64,000 bases of DNA. Source: Pseudonocardia sp. 73-21. GTDB taxonomy: Bacteria; Actinomycetota; Actinomycetes; Mycobacteriales; Pseudonocardiaceae. Below, piece after piece: positions 1-8,523 of the stretch. The notes beneath the pieces are model-generated. The model ran no database searches and had not been told where the DNA came from. It worked only from the letters and a program-made list of their open reading frames with translations. Made by a program: the position numbers and the translations under genes. Position 1 is the first letter of the stretch, and each line of letters starts with the position of its first letter. The stretch is taken from positions 24,963 to 88,962 of the forward strand of contig NZ_MKVV01000081.1 of the NCBI RefSeq assembly GCF_001899645.1, given 5' to 3'.

Positions 1-122
1 CCCGTCGGCGTGGCCGACGGTGGGGCCTGATCATCGCTCACGAGCGCAGGCTAGCGGCTCCGGACGACCATGCGGCCACGTTTCCTCCCCGGTAGACAGG
101 CCGTGATCACGAAGGGGACGCC

Positions 123-1292
123 GTGGCTGAGGACGATCCGGCGGCGCAGCTCGCCCGCGCGCTGGCAACGGGTGAGGAGTGGGATCTCGGCAGCGGTGCG
201 ATCCCGGCCACGCTGCTCGTGTCCGTCCTCACCGCAGCCCCGCCGCCCGGGGCTCCGGCGCTGCGCCTGCGCCGGGCCACCGTCACCGGGGTGCTGCGGA
301 TGACCGGGGCGCGCGTCGGCGTGCCCGTCGAGCTGCGGGGGTGCCCGTTCGCGCACGCGCCCGACCTGCGGATGGCCGAGTTCGCCGGGCTCGCGTCGAC
401 CGGGGCGCGGATCGGCGGCGACCTCACGTGCTCCGGCGCTCGCATCGCCTCCCGGGGCAGCGGCGACCCGCCTGCCCGTCGTCCCGGGCGGCATCGTCGA
501 CCCGGCCGCGTGCCCGGTGGCCGACCGCGTCCACGTCGACGGCAACCTCGAGCTCGACGACGGGCTGAGCACCGAGGGCACCGTCCGGCCCTCGCTGGAC
601 GCGCGGGCGTCGACCGTCGGCAAGGACCTGCTGGGCAACGCCGGGTTCATCCCGCGGTTCCGCCCGGCGGAGCGGTGCGCCTGACCCAGGCCCGTGTCGG
701 TTCGTTCACGGATTCCGAGAAGGTCTGGAATGCCCGGGGTGGAGTAGCGGTCGACGAATTCGACTACGGATTGTTGAATGACACCCAGGTAGTGGACGGC
801 CAGTTGAGGCTGCACTGGCTCGAACAGGTGATGCCCGATTACGCACCGGGACCATACGACCAACTGGCCGCCGCTTACCGCCGCGCCGGGCACGACGAAC
901 GGGCCGAGCGGGTGCTCGTCGCGCGCCGGACCCGCCACTACGCCGAGGCAGGGATCGCCGGCCGGATCTGGGGCGCGCTGCGGCGCCACACCGTCGGGTT
1001 CGGCTATCGCCCCTGGTTGGCGGCCTGCTGGCTCGTCCTGTTCTGGGTGGCGGGCGGCGTCCGGTTCCTCGGGAACGCGCCCACGCCCGTCGACGACGGC
1101 CAGCATCCCGCGTTCAACGCCTGGATCTTCTCGGCCGACACGCTGCTGCCCATCATCAACCTGGGACAGGACGGCTACTGGCGGTTGGACGGCGCGTCGC
1201 AGTGGATCGGCAGCGCGCTGGTCGTCGTGGGCTGGATTCTGGCCACGACGGCTGCAGCGGGTGCAGCACGAATACTCGAAAGAGTTTCCTGA
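123..1292 (+). pseudogene. membrane pentapeptide-type ('membrane-associated oxidoreductase'-like) gene with two compensating frameshifts
   Basis: The frame is open from a GTG at 123 (AAGGGG upstream) to 1292, but it reads as three pieces. Residues 1-112 resemble the N-terminus of the actinobacterial membrane-associated oxidoreductase/pentapeptide family (VTGVLRMTGARVGVPVELRG, IGGDLTCSGARIAS). Residues about 113-180 become Arg/Pro-rich nonsense, while the +1 frame over about 460-680 reads sensibly (LPVVPGGIVDP, VHVDGNLELDDG, GFIPRFRP) until a TGA at 682. The original frame then resumes as real protein (LTQARVGSFTDSEKVWN) with two C-terminal membrane segments (WLAACWLVLFWVAGGV; IGSALVVVGWILATTAAAG). 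The simplest reading is one inserted base near 459 and one indel or short deletion near 665. At 389 codons it is also shorter than I expect for the family. True decay and sequencing error cannot be separated here. Confidence 0.65.
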
Positions 1293-1434
1293 AGGGCCGA
1301 TCGCCACTCGAATGGGTTGAGTCGGGCCGAGAAGCTGTAACCATCGTTTCCACTCCCGGGTGTCACCCGTTGTGGGGTTCAGAGTGCGGGCGGAAAGTAA
1401 TTCACGCCGGCGCACGACGACCAGGAGGAGACGC

Positions 1435-1776
1435 GTGAACGACCTGGCACGTGTTCAGGAGACCGCCGACGAACTGCTCGAAGCGGTGGAGGGCCGGCAT
1501 GCGATCGACGAGGACGCGCTGGTGACCCCGATCTTCGCCGCGTTGCGTCGGGGGATCCGGCGCCGTCGGCACCACGAGCCGGCGCGCGAGTCGCTGCGGG
1601 ATCCGGTGGACGAGTTCCGCCGTGACCCGCTCACCGCGCCGATCCCGGTGCAGGTCCTGGTGCCGGCCCCGTCCCGCTCGCAGGAGCGGATCAGCACGGC
1701 GGCGCACCGCTACGGCGAGGAGCGGCTGGACTCCCGCGGCCGCCACCACCGCGACCGGGTGGGCAGCGCCCACTGA
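1435..1776 (+). CDS. small charged hypothetical protein (113 aa)
   Basis: The GTG at 1435 is chosen because a perfect AGGAGG lies at 1423-1428, six bases upstream; the open frame extends further upstream without such a site. The protein is rich in Arg, Glu, Asp and His (GIRRRRHHEPARES, DSRGRHHRDRVGSAH), has no signal peptide or membrane segment, and is predicted cytoplasmic. The N-terminal third (LARVQETADELLEAVEGRHA) looks helical. I do not recognise the family. It lies downstream of the broken membrane gene and is followed by two strong stem-loops, so it is probably monocistronic. Confidence 0.6.
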   Translation: MNDLARVQETADELLEAVEGRHAIDEDALVTPIFAALRRGIRRRRHHEPARESLRDPVDEFRRDPLTAPIPVQVLVPAPSRSQERISTAAHRYGEERLDSRGRHHRDRVGSAH

Positions 1777-1786
1777 TCCAGGGACA

Positions 1787-1886
1787 TCCCCGCTGGGGCG
1801 GGGAGGTGCGACCGCTGGGGAGCGGGCCGCGCCACGCACGGCAGGGGCCGGCGGCCGGATGGGACCACAGCATCCGACCGCCGGCC
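1787..1886 (+). terminator. double stem-loop downstream of the 1435 gene
   Basis: First hairpin: TCCCCGC (1787-1793) pairs with GCGGGGA (1798-1804) around a 4-nt loop. Second hairpin: GGCCGGCGGCCGGATG (1846-1861) pairs with CATCCGACCGCCGGCC (1871-1886), 15 of 16 pairs, 9-nt loop. No U tract follows, as is usual for actinobacterial terminators. Confidence 0.55.
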
Positions 1887-1901
1887 CTCTGCGTACGACG
1901 A

Positions 1902-1963
1902 CCCCGCGAGTCGGCGTCTTCCCGTGCGCGAGTCGGCGGTTTCGGGAGGGTGAGTCGGCGGTA
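1902..1963. repeat. GCGAGTCGGCG dispersed intergenic repeat, copy A (three units)
   Basis: Three degenerate direct units with core GCGAGTCGGCG or GTGAGTCGGCG lie at about 1906, 1929 and 1950, joined by TTTCGGG-like spacers. Related sequence occurs at 5405-5463, 46733-46773 and 49499-49623, always beside a gene end. Confidence 0.7.
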
Positions 1964-2043
1964 GTTGTCCACATCGGGTCGTGGTTGTCCACAGGATCGC
2001 GAATGCTGCCCCGCGCGGCGACGCCAGCTGCCACCGTCGGGTC

Positions 2044-3000
2044 ATGTCGTCCAGAATCTTCGACGCGCACGGCACCTGCCTGCGCCGGGACGCGGTCCGG
2101 GAGCTCGGCGAGCACCGCGTGAGGTCCGCCGTGGAGTCCGGGGAGTTCGGCAGCCCGTTGCCCGGGGTGCTGGTCGATCCACGGCGCGCCGCCGAACCGG
2201 TCACGGTCATCGCGGCGGCCACGCGCTGGGCCGGTCCCGATGCCGTCGTGGCCGGCCGGAGCGCGGCGTTCCTCCACGGGTTCGACGCCGCCGACCCGAC
2301 GCCCGTGCATCTCATGGTCCCCTACGGGAACCGCAGGCGGACGCGGCCTGGCGTCGCCGTCCACAACGGCCCGTCCCTGGCCGCAGACACGGTGTGGCTC
2401 GCGGGGCTCCCGGTGCTCGACGTCGAGCGCGTGGTGGTCGACGTGCTCTGCACCGCAGGCCCGGCGAGCGCCCTCGCCGTTGCCGACCAGGCGATGGCGG
2501 CGGTCGCCGCCGCGGCCCGGGAGGCCTTCCGGGCCCGTCTCGGCGAGCGGATCCGGCGACGGCCCGACCCGCGGGGAACCCGGATCGCCGCCACCCTGCT
2601 CGACCTCGCCACGGGACAGGCGGAGTCGCCCGCGGAGAGCTGGCTGCTGTGGGCGCTCGTCGATCTCGGCTTCCCGGTCCCCGAGGTCAACCACTGGGTG
2701 TGCAACCTCGACGGCACCCCGGTGTTCCGCGTCGATCTGTGCTGGCCCGCACTGCGGATCGCGGTGGAGTACTACGGCCATGTCGCCCACGTCGACCAGG
2801 TGGAGAAGGACGCCGTCCGGGTCGGGGAGCTCGAACGCCGTGGCTGGATCGTCGTCGTGGTCACCGCGGCCGACCTCGGTTCGGTCACGCGGATGGAGCG
2901 CGAGCTGCAGGAGGCGTTCCTGGCCCGCGGCCTCAACCTGCGTGACCGTGCCCGCAGGGCCCTGCGGCCGCGTCGCCACCGGGAGCGGTGGGTCGGGTGA
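2044..3000 (+). CDS. DUF559-type / AbiEi-like protein with PD-(D/E)XK endonuclease-like C-terminus
   Basis: The ATG at 2044 is chosen as the most conserved-looking start (MSSRIFDAHG); an in-frame GTG at 1981 would add an odd 21-residue leader. The N-terminal ~60 residues look like a winged-helix/AbiEi-type domain (LRRDAVRELGEHRVRSAVES, then LPGVLVDPRR). The C-terminus (about 200-290) carries a VSR/DUF559-like nuclease pattern: an early Glu in AESWLLWALV, Asp in PVFRVDLCWP, Glu in RIAVEYYG, and a final strand WIVVVVTAADL. Such stand-alone proteins are very common in high-GC actinobacteria and their function is unknown; no partner toxin is adjacent. The fold is fairly certain, the activity is inference. 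Confidence 0.75.
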   Translation: MSSRIFDAHGTCLRRDAVRELGEHRVRSAVESGEFGSPLPGVLVDPRRAAEPVTVIAAATRWAGPDAVVAGRSAAFLHGFDAADPTPVHLMVPYGNRRRTRPGVAVHNGPSLAADTVWLAGLPVLDVERVVVDVLCTAGPASALAVADQAMAAVAAAAREAFRARLGERIRRRPDPRGTRIAATLLDLATGQAESPAESWLLWALVDLGFPVPEVNHWVCNLDGTPVFRVDLCWPALRIAVEYYGHVAHVDQVEKDAVRVGELERRGWIVVVVTAADLGSVTRMERELQEAFLARGLNLRDRARRALRPRRHRERWVG

Positions 3001-3009
3001 CCGGCGGCG

Positions 3010-4314
3010 TCAGGAACGCAGGCCCGCCGCCACCGCGCGCAGGGCGGCCGTGGCCTCGGCGCGGTCCACCCGGGTCGGCTCGCCACCGGCCAGCACCTGC
3101 TCGCCGGCCACCCACACGTCGCGGACGAGCCGGGAGCCGCCCGCCCACACCAGGTTGGAGATCAGCTGCGCGTCGTCGCTCGGGTCGACGAACGTGGAGT
3201 GGTCCAGGTCGATGTGCACCAGATCGGCGCCGGTGCCGACGGCCAGTGTGCCGAGGTCGTCGCGGCCCAGCGCCGCCGCGCCCTCCCTGGTGGCCATCAA
3301 CAGCAGCTCCGCCGCCGTGAGTGCGGCCGCGTCCGCGCTGGTCACACGGGCGAGCAGGCCGGCGAGGCGGGCCTCGGCCCAGATGTCGAGGTCGTCACCG
3401 GACGCGGGCCCGTCCGTGCCCAGCCCGACGCGCACCCCGGCGCGGCGCAGGGCGGTGACCCGGGCGACGCCGGCCGCGAGCTTGGCGTTGGAGCCGGGGC
3501 AGTGCGCCACGGCCGCGCCGCGGGAGGCGAGTAGTGCGATGTCGTCGTCGGAGAGCTGGACGGCGTGGGCGGCGAGCACCCGCCCGTCCAGCACGCCGAG
3601 CTTCTCCAGCAGCGCGGGCACCGAGCCGTGCTCGGCGCGCTGGGCCACGTCCTCCTCCGCGGCCTCGGCCACGTGGACGTGCAGCAGCGCACCGCGGGCC
3701 TGCGCGTGCTCGCCGATGGACGCGAGCGCCTCCGGCGGCAGCGTGTACGCGGAGTGCGGGCCGTAGCCGAGCTCGATGCGCCCGCCGGGACCCGAGCGCA
3801 GCCCCACGTCGTCGATGCGGGCGGAGATGTCGTCGCGCATCTCCTCCCAGCTGCCCAGCCGGTCCCAGCCCGGCGCGGCGATGATGCCCGGGGTGAGCAC
3901 GACGCGCGAGCCGACCGCCGTGACCGCGTCGATCACGGCGTCGGGGAAGAAGTACATCTCCGCGCTGGTGGTGCATCCGGTGCGCAGCAGCTCGACGCAG
4001 CCCGCCGTCATGCCTGCGTGCACGTCGGGGCCGGTGAGCCGTCCCTCGGCCGGCCACATGACGTCCATCAGCCAGCGCATCAGCGGCAGGTCACCGCCCA
4101 TGCCGCGCAGCGGCGACATCGGCGTGTGGGCGTGGGTGTTGATCAGCCCGGGCAGCAGCGCCCCGGACAGCGCGGTGACGGTGTCGTCGCTCGGCGGGGC
4201 GTCGGCGGCGGGCCCGACCCACGTGATGTGGCCGTCCTCGACATCCACGACACCGTCGCGCAGCACCGAGCAGGCCTCGTCGCACGGGAGGACGACGGGA
4301 GCAGTGAACCTCAC
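3010..4314 (-). CDS. amidohydrolase family deaminase (SAH/MTA deaminase or chlorohydrolase-like)
   Basis: Metal-dependent amidohydrolase of 434 aa. Visible metal-site motifs in order: HxH in NTHAHTPMS after PGLIN, HVHVAE, HAVQLSDDD, and GTDGPASGDDLD. This set is typical of the TrzN/MtaD group, which deaminates S-adenosylhomocysteine, methylthioadenosine, guanine or related nucleosides; the substrate cannot be fixed from sequence. The GTG start at 4314 overlaps the TGA of the upstream NYN gene (GTGA), implying translational coupling, so the longer open frame is rejected. Cytoplasmic. Confidence 0.85.
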   Translation of the reverse strand: MRFTAPVVLPCDEACSVLRDGVVDVEDGHITWVGPAADAPPSDDTVTALSGALLPGLINTHAHTPMSPLRGMGGDLPLMRWLMDVMWPAEGRLTGPDVHAGMTAGCVELLRTGCTTSAEMYFFPDAVIDAVTAVGSRVVLTPGIIAAPGWDRLGSWEEMRDDISARIDDVGLRSGPGGRIELGYGPHSAYTLPPEALASIGEHAQARGALLHVHVAEAAEEDVAQRAEHGSVPALLEKLGVLDGRVLAAHAVQLSDDDIALLASRGAAVAHCPGSNAKLAAGVARVTALRRAGVRVGLGTDGPASGDDLDIWAEARLAGLLARVTSADAAALTAAELLLMATREGAAALGRDDLGTLAVGTGADLVHIDLDHSTFVDPSDDAQLISNLVWAGGSRLVRDVWVAGEQVLAGGEPTRVDRAEATAALRAVAAGLRS

Positions 4315-4940
4315 CGCCGGGGCTCCAGCAGCGACCGCAGCGAGCGGAACGGCGGCAGCCAGGCACCCGTGTCGGGCAGGGCGTCGAGGGTGATGCGCGG
4401 CAGCGGCTCGCGGAACACGCCGTCGATGTCCTCGAGGTCCACGAACTCGAACACGTCGGAGGTGACCGCGAAGCTGGCGTGCTCCCGGAACCCGATGACC
4501 GTGACGTAGGTGCCGAGCTTCTGGAGCTCCTCGAGGGGCTCCTTGAACGCCCGCCCGTCCCCGGAGGCGACGACGACGTGCTCGAGCTGGCCCTCGTCGG
4601 CGCGGAGCTGGATGTGGGCCAGCATGTCGTCGTCGACGTCGGAGTCTTCGGTGATCTTGGGTTTGGCGAACACCGCGAAGCCGACGTTGCGCAGCGCCTC
4701 CACCCACGGCCGCACGACCTCGGTGCTGCCGGGCACGACGTTGGTGAAGACGGTGGCCTCGGCGACGGCGTCGGGGCCCGCGAGGTCCAGCAGCCAGCGG
4801 CCCACCGCGTCGAAACGGGGGCGGAAGGCGGACGTGGGCCGGGCACCGAGGAGCGAGCCGAGGCTCATGTCCATGTTGGGCGCGTCCCAGACCAGCAGTA
4901 CGCGGGGTGCGGGGCCCGTCGGGGCGATCGGGGCCGTCAT
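4311..4940 (-). CDS. NYN (PIN-like) domain protein, LabA/DUF88 type
   Basis: 209 aa. NYN domains are metal-dependent, PIN-fold nucleases acting on RNA. Acidic residues expected for the active site are visible in LLVWDAPNMDM (N-terminal strand), the ITEDSDVDDDMLAH segment and VVVASGDGRAFKEPL, arranged as in LabA/YacP-type proteins. The C-terminal tail (LPPFRSLRSLLEPRR) is basic. It is the first gene of a two-gene minus-strand unit with the amidohydrolase, joined by a 4-nt GTGA overlap. A functional link between an RNA nuclease and a nucleoside-type deaminase is possible but is inference. Transcription diverges from the PaaI gene. Confidence 0.8.
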   Translation of the reverse strand: MTAPIAPTGPAPRVLLVWDAPNMDMSLGSLLGARPTSAFRPRFDAVGRWLLDLAGPDAVAEATVFTNVVPGSTEVVRPWVEALRNVGFAVFAKPKITEDSDVDDDMLAHIQLRADEGQLEHVVVASGDGRAFKEPLEELQKLGTYVTVIGFREHASFAVTSDVFEFVDLEDIDGVFREPLPRITLDALPDTGAWLPPFRSLRSLLEPRR

Positions 4941-4982
4941 GGGGCGAACCCTATCTCCTGATCAGCGGTTAGCATCCGGCCG

Positions 4983-5405
4983 GTGAACGGTGACGAGACG
5001 GCCCTGCGCACGGCCGAGGCGATGCAGCGCGCCGACACCGCGGGCAACGGGGCCGGCGTGCGGGTGGTGGAGGTCGGACCGGGGCACGCCCGCACGGCGC
5101 TGACGGTCGAGCCCCGGCACGTCAACGGGCACGGGATCTGCCACGGCGGCTACATCTTCCTGCTCGCCGACTGCGCGCTGGCGTACGCCTGCAACAGCTA
5201 CGGGATCTCCGCCGTGGCGGCCGGCGCCGACATCGCGTTCCTGCGGCCGGTGCTACTGGGGGCCGAGCTCGTCGCCGACGCGGTGGAGCGGGCCCGCACC
5301 GGGCGGTCCGGGCTGTACGACGTGACGGTGCGCGTCGACGGGGTCGCCGTGGCCGAGTTCCGTGGCCGCACCCGCCAGGTCCCCGGCCTCGAGCCCCCCA
5401 CCTGA
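4983..5405 (+). CDS. paaI: PaaI family hotdog thioesterase
   Basis: 140 aa, one hotdog domain. The signature HGICHGGYIFLLADCALAYA, with its HGG and the Asp on the central helix, matches the PaaI hydroxyphenylacetyl-CoA thioesterase family, which hydrolyses acyl- or aryl-CoA. The following strands (ADIAFLRPVLLGAELVADA) are also typical. Start is GTG 4983. No other phenylacetate catabolism genes are nearby, so the physiological substrate is uncertain and the symbol denotes the family. Its 42-nt divergence from the NYN gene implies a compact bidirectional promoter. Confidence 0.85.
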   Translation: MNGDETALRTAEAMQRADTAGNGAGVRVVEVGPGHARTALTVEPRHVNGHGICHGGYIFLLADCALAYACNSYGISAVAAGADIAFLRPVLLGAELVADAVERARTGRSGLYDVTVRVDGVAVAEFRGRTRQVPGLEPPT

Positions 5406-5463
5406 CGCCGACTCGCCCGCGGGAAACCGGCGACTCGCGGGCGGGAAACCGGCGACTCGCGGG
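5405..5463. repeat. GCGAGTCGGCG dispersed repeat, copy B (inverse orientation, three units)
   Basis: Three near-identical units with core CGGCGACTCGCGGG and the spacer GGGAAACCGGCGACTCGC fill the gap between the convergent paaI and nos genes. This is the reverse complement of copies A and C. Its position suggests a shared transcription-end element. Confidence 0.7.
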
Positions 5464-6633
5464 TCAGGACGGCTGGAGGTACGCCGGGCGGGTGTCGGGG
5501 TCGGGCTCGGTGTAGTACCGGTGGTACACCGGCGTCAGGCCGCCCGAGACCGGCGGCACGATCCAGCTCCAGTCGGCCGGGCAGCTGCGCCCGGCCTTCT
5601 CCTCCCGGGCCACGTGGGTGAGGAAGCGGCCCGACTCCGTGTGGTGGTCGGCCATCGTCACACCGGCCTCGTCGAACGAATGCTGCACGGCGCGCACCAT
5701 CTCCACCAGCGCCCGGTCGCGCCACATCGTGCGCTCGGAGGTCATGTCCAGACCGAGGCGCTCCGCGACGACCGGCAGCAGGTCGTAGCGGTCGGCGTCG
5801 GCGAGGTTGCGGGCGCCGATCTCGGTGCCCAGGTACCAGCCGTTGAACGGCGCCGCGGGGTAGGTGACGCCGCCGACCTCCAGCGGCATGTTGCTGATGG
5901 CCGGCACCGCGTGCCAGCGCAGCCGCAGGTCGGCGAACCAGGCGTGCTCGGGGTGGCTCAGCGCCACCTCGAGCACCGCATCGCGCGGCACGTCGAACAG
6001 CTCGGGGCCGCCCGTGGGACCCGAGATCATCAGCGGCAGGACGTCGAACCGGCCGGGTGGGGTGGGGCGTTCCCAGCCGAGGGCGACGGCCGTGTCGGTG
6101 AAGGCGGCGTACCGGCCGTCGCCGCGCACCTCGCCGCCCGGGGTGCGGTGGCCGGCGTAGCGGACGAGCTGGTCGTTGTGGATGCGCGGCCCGCGCTCAC
6201 CGGGACGGTCGGGGGCGAAGATCGTGATGGTGGAGCGGATCGCGCCGCCACGGGTGCTGTCCCGCAGGTGCTCCACGCACTCGACGGCGACGTCGGTGGG
6301 AGCGCTCACGTGCCGTCGGTCGCGGATCCGCAGGCTGTTCCAGTAGAGCCGGCCGATGCAGCGGGCCGAGTTGCGCCAGGCGACCCGGGCGCCGAACGAC
6401 AGCTCCTCGAGCGTGTGGGTGTAGGTGCCCGTGCGCTCGATCTCGGCGGCGACCTGGCGCAGCCGACGCTCCAGCGTGATCGCGGGGGAGGTCTCGGCCT
6501 GGAACTGCTCCAGGAACTCCTGCGCCGCGGCCGGGTCGACGGACCCGGGGGCAGGAGGGCGCTGCGGATCCGCACCGGAGACCGGGCAACGGGGTTCGGG
6601 CAGCGCGGTCGGACGGGCGACGAGCGACGTCAC
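5464..6633 (-). CDS. nos: bacterial nitric oxide synthase, oxygenase domain only
   Basis: 389 aa. NOS oxygenase makes NO and citrulline from arginine with haem and a pterin. The haem-thiolate Cys is Cys92 in VAWRNSARCIGRLYWNS. The substrate region has PFNGWYLGTEIGARNL, where the Glu of TEIG binds the guanidinium, followed by the family stretch DADRYDLLPVVAERLGLD. The C-terminal pterin/dimer region is present (FLTHVAREEKAGRSCPADWS). There is no reductase domain, as usual in bacteria, so cellular flavoproteins would supply electrons. Start is GTG 6633 because GAGGAG sits just upstream. It lies downstream of trmB with a 135-nt gap. No arginine or NO-responsive genes are adjacent. Confidence 0.93.
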   Translation of the reverse strand: MTSLVARPTALPEPRCPVSGADPQRPPAPGSVDPAAAQEFLEQFQAETSPAITLERRLRQVAAEIERTGTYTHTLEELSFGARVAWRNSARCIGRLYWNSLRIRDRRHVSAPTDVAVECVEHLRDSTRGGAIRSTITIFAPDRPGERGPRIHNDQLVRYAGHRTPGGEVRGDGRYAAFTDTAVALGWERPTPPGRFDVLPLMISGPTGGPELFDVPRDAVLEVALSHPEHAWFADLRLRWHAVPAISNMPLEVGGVTYPAAPFNGWYLGTEIGARNLADADRYDLLPVVAERLGLDMTSERTMWRDRALVEMVRAVQHSFDEAGVTMADHHTESGRFLTHVAREEKAGRSCPADWSWIVPPVSGGLTPVYHRYYTEPDPDTRPAYLQPS

Positions 6634-6768
6634 ACACTCTCCTCGGTGGCGCCCATCAGGACGATGCCGGGCAACACGACGCCCGGTGACCCCACGTACC
6701 TGGTCACCCGAACCTCCACATCGTCCTGTCTCCGGCCCCCACCGGGAACCCACGCACTTCTTACACGC

Positions 6769-7485
6769 TCACGGTCTGTGATCGGAAGGTGGCCCGCTGG
6801 TGTCACGGCGGAACAGAAGGTCATGCACGTCACGGCCCTCGACGCGGGCGCGCTGCTCGAACTTGGTGACGGGCCGCCACCCGGGTCGCGCAATCCAGCC
6901 CTCGGACTCGTCCGATGCGGTGTTGCAGAGGAGTGGTTCCGCGGTGCAGACGGCACGCATCTGGGTGGCGTAGTCGTCCCAGTCGGTGGCCAGGTGCAGG
7001 GTCCCCCCGGGTCGCAACCGGGACGCGACGAGGGCCACGACGTCCGGCTGCACGAGCCGCCGCTTGCGGTGCTTGCGCTTGGGCCACGGGTCGGGGAAGT
7101 AGATGCGGACGCCGTCGAGGGAGCCCTCCGGCACGCGGTCGCGCAGCAGGGCCACGGCGTCGCCCCGCAGGAGGGCGAGGTTGGTCAGCCCGGCGTCGTC
7201 GGCGCGCATCAGCAGCTGCGCGAGCCCGGGCTCGAACACCTCGACGGCGACGTGGTCCACCTCGGGGGCCGCGGCGGCCATCGCGGCCGTCGACTCCCCC
7301 ATGCCCGAGCCGATCTCCAGGATCAGCGGGGCGGTGCGCCCGAACCAGGCGGCCGGGTCCCACGACGGCAGATCGACGACGTCGCGGCCGCGCACCGACC
7401 ACCAGCGGTCCCACGCGGCCTGCTGCCCCTCGGTGAGGCGGGCCCGGTGGTGGACGAAGCTGGTGATCGGTGGGTGCTCAGCCAC
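6769..7485 (-). CDS. trmB: tRNA (guanine-N7-)-methyltransferase
   Basis: Class I SAM methyltransferase that makes m7G46 in tRNA. The SAM-binding motif LILEIGSGMGEST and the family signature FPDPWPKRKHRKRRL are clear, followed by LHLATDWDDYA and the C-terminal RPVTKFEQRA. The GTG at 7485 (VAEHPPITSFVHH) overlaps the preceding glycosyltransferase stop by 8 nt and gives 238 aa, the normal length. Part of the minus-strand run with two glycosyltransferases. Probably housekeeping and independent of its neighbours in function. Confidence 0.93.
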   Translation of the reverse strand: MAEHPPITSFVHHRARLTEGQQAAWDRWWSVRGRDVVDLPSWDPAAWFGRTAPLILEIGSGMGESTAAMAAAAPEVDHVAVEVFEPGLAQLLMRADDAGLTNLALLRGDAVALLRDRVPEGSLDGVRIYFPDPWPKRKHRKRRLVQPDVVALVASRLRPGGTLHLATDWDDYATQMRAVCTAEPLLCNTASDESEGWIARPGWRPVTKFEQRARVEGRDVHDLLFRRDTSGPPSDHRP

Positions 7486-8500
7486 GCCCGTGCGGAGCGG
7501 CGGCGGGCAGGCGCACGCCCGCCGTGGCCCCGGGGAGCTTGCCGCGCAGGTAACCGGCACTGGTGAACCCGAGCGCGACGACGACGGCCGCCGCCGACGT
7601 CACCCGCTTCTGCTTCAGCTCGCGCACCACCGCGCCGGGCAGGATCCTCGCGACGTAGCCGCGCTCGGTGGACAGTGCGTCGTCGCTGCCCACGAGCTTC
7701 GACACCGCGGCCTTCGACAGCCCCTCTGCCCAGCACCGCCGGCGCAGGTAGGCCCACTCGACGCGGTCCGGGCTCACGCGGTGGTCGACGGCCGCGCCCG
7801 GCTCGAACACGATGCGGATCTTCTCCCCCGCGGTGCCGTAGACCTGGCGGGCGCGGATGCAGAGCTCCGTCTCCTCGCAGCCCAGGGGGTTCTTGCCGAT
7901 GCGGCCGATGTCCTCGGCGAAGCCGCCGACGCGCCCGAACACCTCGCGGCGGAAGGACATGTTGCAGCCCATGAGGTTGCGCACCTCGGCCTGCTCGGTG
8001 GGCTGGCCGGTGTAGGTGCAGCCGACGATCCAGTCCAGCTCGCCCGTGGCGTCGCCGTCGGCGGGGGCGGAGCCGGGGAGCACGCGGGGCCGCGCGTCGA
8101 TGCGGGCGCCCGCCGTGCTGCGGCGCACCGGCCAGCGCGGGTGCGCGACGCCGCCGACGGCCATCACCGTGGGGTCGGAGTAGGGCTCCAGCAGCGCGGC
8201 GAGCCAGCCCGGCCGGGCCGCCGCGTCGTCGTCGAGGAACACCACGACGTCACCGGACGCCGCCTCGACCGCCGTGTTGCGGGCGCCGGAGAGGCCCTGC
8301 TTCTTGCTGTTGGGCAGCACCCGAACCCCGCGGGGGCCGAACGCCTGCTGGGCGCGCGAGAGCAGCGCCGCGTTGTGGTCGACGAGCACGATGATCTCGG
8401 CGGCCTGCACGTCCTGCGCCACGACCGAGTCGACGGCGTCGACGATGTCGTCCCATCGTTTCTCGGTGTAGACACAGATCACGACGGTGGCGGTCGGCAC
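7478..8500 (-). CDS. family 2 glycosyltransferase
   Basis: 340 aa, GT-A fold. The N-terminal strand TVVICVYTEKRWDD and the nucleotide/metal-binding DDD in VVVFLDDDAAARPGW (about residues 90-105) are typical of GT2. ETELCIRARQVYG follows in the acceptor region and the C-terminal end is hydrophobic (SAAAVVVALGFTSAGYL), perhaps one membrane anchor. Start is GTG 8500 with AGGAG six bases upstream; the much longer open frame upstream is a shadow of the next gene. 23 nt separate it from the upstream GT2 gene. Sugar and acceptor are unknown; likely cell-surface glycan or glycolipid synthesis. Confidence 0.85.
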   Translation of the reverse strand: MPTATVVICVYTEKRWDDIVDAVDSVVAQDVQAAEIIVLVDHNAALLSRAQQAFGPRGVRVLPNSKKQGLSGARNTAVEAASGDVVVFLDDDAAARPGWLAALLEPYSDPTVMAVGGVAHPRWPVRRSTAGARIDARPRVLPGSAPADGDATGELDWIVGCTYTGQPTEQAEVRNLMGCNMSFRREVFGRVGGFAEDIGRIGKNPLGCEETELCIRARQVYGTAGEKIRIVFEPGAAVDHRVSPDRVEWAYLRRRCWAEGLSKAAVSKLVGSDDALSTERGYVARILPGAVVRELKQKRVTSAAAVVVALGFTSAGYLRGKLPGATAGVRLPAAAPHGRG

Positions 8501-8523
8501 GGGACTCTCCTGGAACGGCGGGA

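Noticed and set aside
1..30. Nine sense codons then TGA in frame 1 (…ADGGA stop), possibly the tail of an upstream gene
   Set aside because: Too short to assign; any frame could show this by chance at the window edge.
2044..3000. Defence-island interpretation (AbiEi-like plus nuclease)
   Set aside because: No partner toxin, no other defence genes nearby; such orphan proteins are common throughout actinobacterial genomes.
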